From: Clostridium sp. UBA1056
GTDB lineage: Bacteria; Bacillota; Clostridia; Clostridiales; Clostridiaceae
Reading direction: 5' to 3'
Length of the DNA stretch: 16,033 nucleotides
Assembly (NCBI GenBank): GCA_002316385.1
Contig: DCDL01000057.1
Coordinates: 1-16,033, forward strand
Shown: positions 7,906-15,134 of the stretch, piece by piece
Layout: every line of letters begins with the position of its first letter
Position numbering within the stretch: position 1 is the stretch's first letter
Notes under the pieces: generated by a model
Told to the model about the DNA's origin: nothing
The model's input: the letters and a program-made list of their open reading frames with translations, nothing else
The model's database searches: none
Made by a program: the position numbers and the translations under genes

Positions 7906-9693
7906 ATGAGCTTTTTAAATATATGGCCATTAGTTTTTTTAATAACTATACCCTTTTTGATTTTATTATATATTTTAAAAGAGAAATCCGATGATTTAAT
8001 AGTTTCATCCTCAATATTTTGGGAAGAAATTTATAAAACTCTAGAAGTGAATAGTCCCTTTGAAAAATTAAAGAAGAATATTATGTTACTATTTCAAATA
8101 CTGATTACATTACTAATTATATTGGCTCTCATGAATCCATTTTTAAAATTTATGGGTAAGGAATACAGTGAATTAATAATTGTAATAGATACATCTGCTA
8201 GTATGTTAGGTATAAGTGAAGATAAAACATGTATTGATAGAGGCAAAGATATAGCTAAAGAGTACGTAGATTCTAGCTCTGATGGAACTAAGATATCTAT
8301 TATTACAGCGAATAAAGAGACAAAGACATTAGTTGCAGACTCAGAAAATAAAGCTTTAGTTAAGGAGAAAATTGATAGTATAACTGAAAGTTTTAATCCA
8401 GGGGATTTAAATAGTTCTTTAAAGTTAATTGAATCTATGACTAAGGACCTAGAAAATTATAAGGTATTATTTATAACTGATAAAGAAATAGAGATAGGGG
8501 AACTAAATGGACAAGTGATTTATTTAGATAAAAATAAATCAAATATATCAATAGATAATATTGCACATAAAAAAGAAAATGGAAAAGTATCGATAATATC
8601 AACCATAACTAATAGAGGAAATGTTGATTATAGTGGAGATTTTTATCTTTATAAAGAAAATAATTTACTAGAAGCTACATCTTTAGAATTAAAAAAGGGA
8701 GAAGAGACTACTCTTAATTTTAATATAGAAGATACAGAGATAAGTTATTTAAAAGGTGAAATATCAGGAAAAGATGCAATACTAGAGGATAATACATTTT
8801 ATCACGTAATGAAAGATAATGATAATAAAAAGATTTTGCTTGTAAGTGATAAAAATGTTTTTTTAGAGAAAGCTTTATCTGTAGTTAGTCAAACTGAAGT
8901 GGTAAAAACTAATGATATAAATAATATATCTGAAAAGGATAACTATGATTTATATATTTTTGATGGAATGCTAGGAGAGAATATACCTGAACATGGAAAC
9001 ATCTTAATAGTTAATCCGTCAGAAAATAATTTATTTGCTGTACTAGGTGAGGAAGATGGAGGAGAAGCTTCGGTAGTTGGTGAAGATATACCCAAGTACC
9101 TCCAAGATATGACCTTTATAGCATCTAAGATAAAGAAGGTTCAGGTTCCAACGTGGGCAAAATCCTTAGTAAATGTGGGAGATAGTTCTATCTTATTTCT
9201 TGGGAAACATAATAATCAGAAGGTTGCTGTAGCAAATTTTGATTTCCATAATACAGACTTACCACTTAAAGCAGAGTTTCCTATGCTTATTAATTATATA
9301 TGTGAGGAACTGGTAGAGAATAATATAGTTAATAGTAATTACATTGGTGGAGAGGATATAAAAATAAATGGAAGCTCAGCATATGATGAATTAATTATAA
9401 CTAGTCCAAGTGGAAGAGTACGTACTATAGAAAACAATAATATATTAAATGAAAATTTAGAACTTGGAGTTTATTCAATAGAAGATAGTGATAATAGTCT
9501 TAGTGAAATGTTCTCTATTAATTTTCCATCTACTGAAGAAGGAAATATAATAGATGACACCATAGAGAATGTAGAAGCTAGATTAAATGAAAATAGTAGT
9601 ACAAAAGGAAGGTTAGATATAACACCTTATATAATAAGCGTAATTATAATTTTAATTATTACAGAGTGGATTTTATATAACAAAGGATATTAA
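7906..9693 (+). CDS. BatA-like VWA domain membrane protein
   Basis: This 595-residue protein starts with a BatA-type N-terminal domain: a helix at 5-25, a cytoplasmic loop and a second helix at about 58-80. A VWA domain (about 89-200) follows, with D95-T-S97-A-S99 and D192. The usual MIDAS Thr is not at its place, because the segment reads NPGDLNSS (164-171). Residues 211-300 look like an Ig-like beta sandwich. Residues 308-375 look like a degenerate Rossmann/amidotransferase-like module, followed by KVAVANFDFHNTDLP (439-453). A final helix (about 571-590) ends in a short tail. The VWA and later domains should lie outside the membrane. GGAGG (7896-7900) gives a ribosome site 5 nt before the ATG. 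It completes the MoxR-DUF58-VWA set; its exact partner is unknown. Confidence 0.88.
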   Translation: MSFLNIWPLVFLITIPFLILLYILKEKSDDLIVSSSIFWEEIYKTLEVNSPFEKLKKNIMLLFQILITLLIILALMNPFLKFMGKEYSELIIVIDTSASMLGISEDKTCIDRGKDIAKEYVDSSSDGTKISIITANKETKTLVADSENKALVKEKIDSITESFNPGDLNSSLKLIESMTKDLENYKVLFITDKEIEIGELNGQVIYLDKNKSNISIDNIAHKKENGKVSIISTITNRGNVDYSGDFYLYKENNLLEATSLELKKGEETTLNFNIEDTEISYLKGEISGKDAILEDNTFYHVMKDNDNKKILLVSDKNVFLEKALSVVSQTEVVKTNDINNISEKDNYDLYIFDGMLGENIPEHGNILIVNPSENNLFAVLGEEDGGEASVVGEDIPKYLQDMTFIASKIKKVQVPTWAKSLVNVGDSSILFLGKHNNQKVAVANFDFHNTDLPLKAEFPMLINYICEELVENNIVNSNYIGGEDIKINGSSAYDELIITSPSGRVRTIENNNILNENLELGVYSIEDSDNSLSEMFSINFPSTEEGNIIDDTIENVEARLNENSSTKGRLDITPYIISVIIILIITEWILYNKGY

Positions 9694-9944
9694 AAGTATA
9701 GAGTAATCTATTAAAATAGTTAGAATTACTGCAAATAAAAATATGAATACTCTATAATTTATAGAAATATAAAGGATAAGCATCATAAATCTTTAATAGA
9801 TATGGAAACACTTTAACATTTTAAAATTTAAATAGTTAAAATGATATATATAATTGGGCATAGGCTTAATTCAATTGCTATTTATATATATTAATTAAAA
9901 TGTATGCTTTCATGAAAAAGTCTATATTTAACCATAACGATAAG

Positions 9945-9950
9945 TATAAT
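9945..9950 (+). promoter_or_regulatory. Candidate -10 box for the tandem-VWA gene
   Basis: A perfect TATAAT sits 50 nt before the ATG at 10000, giving a start of transcription near 9956. No convincing -35 lies 16-18 bp upstream (the region reads TCTATATT), so the promoter may need an activator, or the match may be chance in AT-rich DNA. Confidence 0.35.
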
Positions 9951-9983
9951 AGTAAATAAGTATGCTGTGAATTAAGTATTGCT

Positions 9984-9992
9984 AGGGGGGAG
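9984..9992 (+). promoter_or_regulatory. G-run ribosome binding site of the tandem-VWA gene
   Basis: AGGGGGGAG, followed by G, lies 7 nt before the ATG at 10000. This decides the start: the in-frame TTG at 9979 lies upstream of the site and would place the ribosome site inside the gene. The 9-mer is identical to the one at 281-289. Confidence 0.7.
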
Positions 9993-9999
9993 GCGTAGA

Positions 10000-12837
10000 A
10001 TGAGTTTAGAGATTGGAAGAATATATTTACTATTCTTTATACCATTAATTCTTATGTTAATGTATTTTATATCTAAAAAGATGAAATTCAAAGAAAAGGA
10101 TATTAGTTTTATTAATATAAATAGAGTTATCATTATAGCTATACTTGTACTAGCTATGAGCAATATAAGTATAAGCTTTAAAACAAAGGATTCATCAACA
10201 ATATTTTTATTAGATTTATCTCATAGCATGAGTAATGATAAAGAAGAAACAAAGGAATTTGTTAAAGATGCCATAGAAGCTTCTCCATCAAATAATAAAA
10301 TAGGAATAGTTACCTTTGGTGAAAATCAAGAGATAGAACAGTTTCTTACTTATTCAAAAAGTTTTAGTGATATTAAAACATCTCCAATTGCTAATACTAC
10401 TAACATAGAGGAAGCAATAAAGTTTTCTATGAACATGTTTAAAGATAGTGATTATAAAAGAGTAGTTTTAATTACAGATGGAAAAGAAAATCATGGAGAT
10501 CTATTAGAAACATCAGCTTATTTAAAGGATAATCAGATTGATTTTCAAGTATATAAAATAGATAGTGAACAAGTAGAAGATGTATATATAGAAAATATAG
10601 ATATATTAGATAAAGTAGCTATAGGAGAAGAGTTTTCTGTAACTGTCAATATTAAATCTAATGTTAAGACAAAATCAAAAATATCAATATATTCAGGGCG
10701 AGAAAAAAAAAGTGAAAAAGAAATTGATATAGAGAAAGGAGATAACACATTCTTATTTAAGGATATTCAGAATAAAGGTGGATTTAAACCTTATAAAGTA
10801 GTTATAGAGCCAGAACAGGATGGAATATCCTATAATAATGAATATACGACATATACAAATATAGTTTCAAAGCCAGAAATTTTAGTAATAGAAGGAAGTA
10901 TTGGAGAAGGAAAAGGTCTTGAAGAAAATCTCAAAACTATGGGCAGCAATTATACCATGATAAATGCTAAGGCTGCGCCGAGGTCTATTAATGAACTAAT
11001 AGAATATAAGGGAATATTTCTTTGTAATACCCATGTAGATGATTTACCAAAAGGATTTTTAGAGAATATAGAAAGCTATGTAAAAGATTATGGTGGTGCA
11101 GTTATAACTACAGGAGGAAATAACTCCTATGCTTTAGGAGGATATAAGGATTCTGTTTTTGAAGATATACTACCTGTTAGTTCTGATAAAAAGGGAAAGA
11201 ATGAAATTCCAGAGATATCCTTAACTCTAGTGTTAGATAGGTCCTCTAGTATGTCAGCTTCAGATGAAGGAAGTTTTAGTAAAATTAATTTAGCCAAAGA
11301 GGCTGCCATTAGGTCTTTAGATAATTTAAGAGAAACCGACAATATCGGGGTTGTAACTTTTAACACAGAGTACAGTTGGGCAGTACCTATGCAAAAACTA
11401 TCTAATAAGGATGAAGTTTCAGATAAGATTAGTAGTATTAGAGCAGACGGTGGAACTTCTATATATTCAGCATTAAATGAGGCTTATAATAAGCAAAAGG
11501 AAAGTAATGCAAAAATAAAACACATAATACTACTAACCGATGGACAAGATGGGATGGGAGAAAATGAATATAAAGATTTAGTTAATGATATTAAGAATAA
11601 TAAAATAACGTTATCTACAGTATCAATAGGTACAGATAGTAATAATAAATTATTAGAGTGTCTTAGTAGTAGTGCAGGAGGAAGATATTATCATAGCGAT
11701 ATATATACAGATGTTCCAAGGATATTTGCAAATGAAATATTAATATCTACAGGAGAATATTTAATAAATGAAGAATTTACTCCAAAGATAGCTACTAATC
11801 ATGAGATTTTAAATAATGTTATAGAAGAAGGAAAATTTCCATCTCTTCTAGGGTATGTTGGTACATCTATAAAAAGTACAGCAATAGAAGTGATGAGTTC
11901 CCATATGGATGAACCAATTCTAGCAGCATGGCAATATGGCATTGGTAGAGTAGTATCTTTTACTTCTGATACAAATGGTCAGTGGAGTAAAAATTTATTA
12001 GCTTTTGAAAAAACACCTCAATTATTTAGCAATATAATATCATGGACAATGATTGATTATGATGATAGTGGTACTTTAAATATTACCCAGGAAGGTAGTA
12101 GTGCTAAAGTAGAATATGAGACTAATAATCATGAGAAGAATAAGAAGGTTAAAGGAGCATATACATTTGAAGAAAATACCACAGAAGAATTTGAACTAAA
12201 ACAAGTAGCTCCTGGCAAATATGAAGGCGTAGTACCTATGAATAAATTGGGATTCTATAGTTTTAATATTACTGAAGAATTACAAGGTAAAACTATAGCT
12301 AGTCAATTAGGAGGATTTTCATATCAATATTTTCCTGAGTATAAATTTCAGGAACCATCTAATAGTTTATTAGCTTTAGTAGAAGATACTGAAGGAAAAA
12401 TTATGAACTCTGTAGAGGATATATATGAGATAAAGAGTAATAAAGGATATACTAAAAAGAATATAACTAATTTATTGTTAATTATAGCTATGTTATTATT
12501 TTTATTTGATATAATCTATAGAAGGCTAGGATTAAAAAGATATATAAACAAGAAATCATTTGTTAATATTAAGGAAAAGATATATATAAAGAAGATAAAT
12601 CATCATAGAAGAGTTAACGATGTAGGTAATATAGGCAAAGAAGATAAACCTATATTAAAGGAAACCATGAAAATAAATCCTGAAGAAGGCAATCTAGATT
12701 TAAAACATGAAGAAGCTAATATAAATCATAGAAGCTTATATAAAGATAAATTTAAAAAGAGTAAGTCAAGAAGTAAAAATACTAGACTAGATACACAAGA
12801 ACTATTAAAAATGAAGCAAGAACGAAATGAAGATTAA
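10000..12837 (+). CDS. Tandem-VWA membrane protein with amidotransferase-like domain
   Basis: A 945-residue protein. Two N-terminal helices (about 5-26 and 43-60) surround a basic cytoplasmic loop. VWA domain 1 spans about 66-190 (D72-L-S74-H-S76, T133/T134, D160). A beta-sandwich region follows (about 195-285), then an amidotransferase-like region (291-393) including VKDYGGAVITTGG (361-373). VWA domain 2 spans about 405-580 (D413-R-S415-S-S417, T486, D514). Both metal sites look intact. The segment YGIGRVVSFTSD (646-657) is typical of VWA/amidotransferase surface proteins. A last helix (822-840) leads to a Lys-rich cytoplasmic tail of about 105 residues. Nearly everything between helices 2 and 3 should lie outside. 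It probably belongs to the same machine as the genes at 294-9693, by family and order. Its ligand is unknown. Confidence 0.9.
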   Translation: MSLEIGRIYLLFFIPLILMLMYFISKKMKFKEKDISFININRVIIIAILVLAMSNISISFKTKDSSTIFLLDLSHSMSNDKEETKEFVKDAIEASPSNNKIGIVTFGENQEIEQFLTYSKSFSDIKTSPIANTTNIEEAIKFSMNMFKDSDYKRVVLITDGKENHGDLLETSAYLKDNQIDFQVYKIDSEQVEDVYIENIDILDKVAIGEEFSVTVNIKSNVKTKSKISIYSGREKKSEKEIDIEKGDNTFLFKDIQNKGGFKPYKVVIEPEQDGISYNNEYTTYTNIVSKPEILVIEGSIGEGKGLEENLKTMGSNYTMINAKAAPRSINELIEYKGIFLCNTHVDDLPKGFLENIESYVKDYGGAVITTGGNNSYALGGYKDSVFEDILPVSSDKKGKNEIPEISLTLVLDRSSSMSASDEGSFSKINLAKEAAIRSLDNLRETDNIGVVTFNTEYSWAVPMQKLSNKDEVSDKISSIRADGGTSIYSALNEAYNKQKESNAKIKHIILLTDGQDGMGENEYKDLVNDIKNNKITLSTVSIGTDSNNKLLECLSSSAGGRYYHSDIYTDVPRIFANEILISTGEYLINEEFTPKIATNHEILNNVIEEGKFPSLLGYVGTSIKSTAIEVMSSHMDEPILAAWQYGIGRVVSFTSDTNGQWSKNLLAFEKTPQLFSNIISWTMIDYDDSGTLNITQEGSSAKVEYETNNHEKNKKVKGAYTFEENTTEEFELKQVAPGKYEGVVPMNKLGFYSFNITEELQGKTIASQLGGFSYQYFPEYKFQEPSNSLLALVEDTEGKIMNSVEDIYEIKSNKGYTKKNITNLLLIIAMLLFLFDIIYRRLGLKRYINKKSFVNIKEKIYIKKINHHRRVNDVGNIGKEDKPILKETMKINPEEGNLDLKHEEANINHRSLYKDKFKKSKSRSKNTRLDTQELLKMKQERNED

Positions 12838-12854
12838 ATTAGGAGGTACTCATA

Positions 12855-13739
12855 ATGACTATAAGACATTTGGAGATTTTTATAACCGTCGCTGATTGTG
12901 GTAAAATGAGGCTAGCAGCAGAACAATTATTTATATCACAACCATCCGTCAGCCAAGCCATTGCCGAGATAGAAAGTTATTATGGAGTTAAACTATTTGA
13001 AAGACTATCTAAAAAACTTTATATAACAGATAGTGGAGAAAGACTACTGAAGTATGCTCGTCATATCGTAGGATTATTTAAAGAAATGGACGTTGATATT
13101 AAAAATGCTGGTGAAAATATATGTTTACGAATAGGCAGTACTGTAACTGTAGGAACATGTCTTTTATGTCCAATAGTTACTCAATTTGAGAGAAGGAATC
13201 TAGGAGCTTCTACAAAGGTTACAATTAATAACACTACAGTTATTGAAGATATGTTGTTAAATAGTACCTTAGATTTAGCAATTATAGAAGGGGAGACTAT
13301 AAGTTCAGATATAATAAAAATACCAATTTATCAAGATAAATTGGTATTAGTATGTGGGGAAAGTCATCCTTTTGCAAATGAAAAGGAGATTACTATAGAT
13401 AAACTAGAGAATCAAGATGTCATTGCTAGAGAGAAAGGCAGTAGAGATCGTAATATTTTTGAGCAGTTACTACATGAACAAAATATTTCTGTAAATGTAA
13501 AATGGAATAGTACCAATACTGAAGCCATCAAAAATGCCGTAATAGCAGGTCAAGGTTTAGCTATATTATCCAGTATTATGGTTAAAAATGAACTACAGTA
13601 TGGCAAATTAAAGATAGTTCCAATTAAAGATATTAATATTACTAGAAATATTTGTTTAGTTTATCATAAGGATAAGTTTATATCTGAACAGATGAAGAAT
13701 TTTTTAGATATTTGTAAAAATCTTAATTTAGATATCTAA
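12855..13739 (+). CDS. LysR-family transcriptional regulator
   Basis: A 294-residue DNA-binding regulator. The N-terminal winged helix-turn-helix (about 1-60) shows the family pattern, including LAAEQLFISQPSVSQAI (20-36), followed by GVKLFER and T-x-x-G-E. A linker helix and a substrate-binding domain (about 90-290) follow, with similarity in style to CysL/CbbR-like members. AGGAGG (12841-12846) precedes the ATG by 8 nt. The gene starts 17 bp after the tandem-VWA stop with no terminator between, so it may be partly read from that operon. It runs convergent to the two CHR transporter genes and overlaps the last one by 4 bp. LysR genes often sit next to chromate-transporter genes in clostridia, so the CHR pair is the most likely target, not the VWA cluster. 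The inducer is unknown. Confidence 0.93.
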   Translation: MTIRHLEIFITVADCGKMRLAAEQLFISQPSVSQAIAEIESYYGVKLFERLSKKLYITDSGERLLKYARHIVGLFKEMDVDIKNAGENICLRIGSTVTVGTCLLCPIVTQFERRNLGASTKVTINNTTVIEDMLLNSTLDLAIIEGETISSDIIKIPIYQDKLVLVCGESHPFANEKEITIDKLENQDVIAREKGSRDRNIFEQLLHEQNISVNVKWNSTNTEAIKNAVIAGQGLAILSSIMVKNELQYGKLKIVPIKDINITRNICLVYHKDKFISEQMKNFLDICKNLNLDI

Positions 13740-14296
13740 AATACCATATATGCAAGAGTACCAATAATTCCTGATCCGAATATAACTAAAATAGGATTAG
13801 CCTTAAATTTACGCAATGCTATAATTCCTGATATGAATAACAAGAATTCAATAATTCTAAAGTTGGATAGAACTATTGCAGATTTTTCTGCTTGGAATAA
13901 AGCTAAAGTAAGAATTGATAGTCCAGCTGAGGTAATTAGAGCAACTACAGCTGGGCGCAAACTACTAAGGATAGTTTGAATACCTTTAAAGTTTCTATAT
14001 TTATAGTATAGATGTGCTAATGTAAGACATATAATGAAGGCTGGTAAAATACAACCTAATGTACAAATTATTGCACCAGGTAAACCTGCAACACGGGTAC
14101 CAACAAAGGTAGCTGAGTTTATAGATATAGGTCCTGGTGTCATCTCTGCGATAGTAATTAAATCAGCAAACTCTTCCATAGACAGTAGGTGATGAATATC
14201 TACAATTTGACTTTGGATTAAAGGTATAGCAGCATAGCCACCACCTACACTAAACAGTCCTACTTTAAAAAAGCTTAGAAATAACTTGAAAATCAT
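13736..14296 (-). CDS. Chromate transporter family protein, short CHR domain (second gene of pair)
   Basis: A 186-residue membrane protein, the size of one CHR domain. The family signature is clear: SVGGGYAAIPL (16-26), then TPGPISIN (53-60), GTRVAG, and PAFIICL further on, with about five to six helices. Short CHR proteins are encoded in pairs and are believed to form a heterodimer equal to one full-length ChrA. They export chromate, or in some hosts may move other oxyanions. The ATG overlaps the stop of the partner gene (ATGA, 14293-14296), so translation is coupled. AAGGATGG, about 11 nt upstream, can serve as ribosome site. Its own stop overlaps the convergent LysR stop by 4 bp, leaving no room for a terminator. 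The family is certain; the substrate is not. Confidence 0.92.
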   Translation of the reverse strand: MIFKLFLSFFKVGLFSVGGGYAAIPLIQSQIVDIHHLLSMEEFADLITIAEMTPGPISINSATFVGTRVAGLPGAIICTLGCILPAFIICLTLAHLYYKYRNFKGIQTILSSLRPAVVALITSAGLSILTLALFQAEKSAIVLSNFRIIEFLLFISGIIALRKFKANPILVIFGSGIIGTLAYMVF

Positions 14297-14877
14297 ATGC
14301 GGTTACCATCCTTTCTAAGATCTATAACAAGATTTATAACTCCAATACTAGCACATATTAAAATAACAGTTATTGCACTAATTCCAAATACATAAGTCAT
14401 TAAAAATGTAATAAACATCATAGCTATATACATTACATTACGAGTTTTAACTATGTTTTTTGCAAGATTTAGAACAACATCAAAAATAACAGCTGCGACA
14501 CCTGCACGCATTACTTGAAGAGCAATAGCTACAATGGCGTTATCACGAAATTGCTGATAAAACATAGATATTATAGAAATAATAATTAGGGGCGGAAGAG
14601 CTGTCCCAATAACTGATATAAGTGAACCTAAAATTCCATGCATACGATATCCTAATATTACTGATGCATTAATAGGTATTGGACCTGGAGAAGATTGAGC
14701 AATAGCTGTAATATCTAACATTTCACTTTCATCCAGCCATTGGAGTTCTTCTACAAATTTCTTTTTCATTAATGACACTATTACAAAGCCACCACCAAAG
14801 GTAAATGCACTGAGGGAAAAAGTTGACTTAAATAGTTGCCATAATACTTTTGAATCTTTTTTTGACGTATTTTCCAT
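14293..14877 (-). CDS. Chromate transporter family protein, short CHR domain (first gene of pair)
   Basis: A 194-residue membrane protein with one CHR domain. It shows TFGGGFVIVSL (26-36), WLDESEMLDITAIAQSSPGPIPIN (47-70, with the SPGPI core at 63-67), GYRMHG and a proline-rich LPPLIII stretch, followed by further helices. It is homologous to the downstream 186-residue protein and overlaps it by 4 bp, so the two make a paired short-CHR transporter. An AGGAGA ribosome site (plus positions 14887-14892) lies 9 nt before the ATG. A strong candidate promoter is at 14935-14963. The likely function is export of chromate or a related oxyanion across the membrane, probably under control of the convergent LysR regulator (inference from proximity). 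Confidence 0.92.
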   Translation of the reverse strand: MENTSKKDSKVLWQLFKSTFSLSAFTFGGGFVIVSLMKKKFVEELQWLDESEMLDITAIAQSSPGPIPINASVILGYRMHGILGSLISVIGTALPPLIIISIISMFYQQFRDNAIVAIALQVMRAGVAAVIFDVVLNLAKNIVKTRNVMYIAMMFITFLMTYVFGISAITVILICASIGVINLVIDLRKDGNRI

Positions 14878-14934
14878 GATTTTAAATCTCCTATCTTTAT
14901 TTATCGTTATTGTACGAATTGTTCTCTCACTTTT

Positions 14935-14963
14935 ATTCTAAATAGGAATAATGTATTTGTAAA
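14935..14963 (-). promoter_or_regulatory. Sigma-A promoter of the CHR transporter pair
   Basis: On the minus strand, TTTACA (14963-14958) and TAGAAT (14940-14935) are separated by exactly 17 bp. Both are one base from consensus. Transcription should start near 14928, about 50 nt before the first CHR gene. This is among the best promoter matches in the window. Confidence 0.7.
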
Positions 14964-14975
14964 ATATATATATAT

Positions 14976-14988
14976 TATCATCATGATA
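14976..14988. promoter_or_regulatory. Candidate LysR-type operator (T-N11-A palindrome)
   Basis: TATCATCATGATA has 6-bp palindromic arms around a single central base and fits the T-N11-A LysR box. Its centre is about 54 bp before the predicted start of the CHR pair, just upstream of the -35, which is where LysR activators commonly bind. Assignment to the neighbouring LysR regulator is inference. Confidence 0.4.
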
Positions 14989-15052
14989 GGTATTTGATTA
15001 TATATAATAAGAAAAAATAAAATTTAGATTAAAGATCTATGATTTAAAATAA

Positions 15053-15097
15053 AAATGCAGTAATCCTTAATTAGAAAAACAAAGGATTACTGCATTT
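15053..15097 (-). terminator. Rho-independent terminator of the peroxiredoxin gene
   Basis: A perfect 16-bp stem (15053-15068 with 15082-15097) has a 13-nt loop. On the minus strand the stem is followed by a T-rich run (TTTTATTTTAAA, from the A-rich plus sequence at 15041-15052). It begins 38 nt after the stop codon at 15135. It also separates the gene from the CHR promoter. Confidence 0.85.
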
Positions 15098-15134
15098 AAC
15101 TATGATAAACAGTTAAAAGTTTCATTTAATTTAC

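Larger units (their letters stand above)
9694..9999 (+). other. Intergenic leader between the two VWA genes
   Basis: This 306-bp stretch is the only sizeable gap within the cluster. It lacks a clear terminator and holds no convincing gene. It contains a perfect TATAAT (9945-9950) that could drive the downstream gene, a weak long-loop inverted repeat (9697-9705 with 9748-9756), a TTTCATGAAA palindrome (9908-9917), and AT-rich repeats around 9843-9890 that may fold. Readthrough from the upstream operon is possible. Confidence 0.5.

Noticed and set aside
9697..9756. Inverted repeat after the BatA-like gene as a terminator
   Set aside because: The 9-bp AT-rich arms are 42 nt apart with no T run after them, so it is unlikely to terminate transcription.
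9900..9959. A 19-codon small open frame in the intergenic leader (starts MYAFMKKS)
   Set aside because: There is no ribosome site before it, it covers the candidate -10 box, and such short frames are common by chance in this DNA.
9979..9981. Earlier in-frame TTG for the tandem-VWA gene
   Set aside because: The strong G-run ribosome site (9984-9992) lies downstream of it and is correctly spaced for the ATG at 10000.
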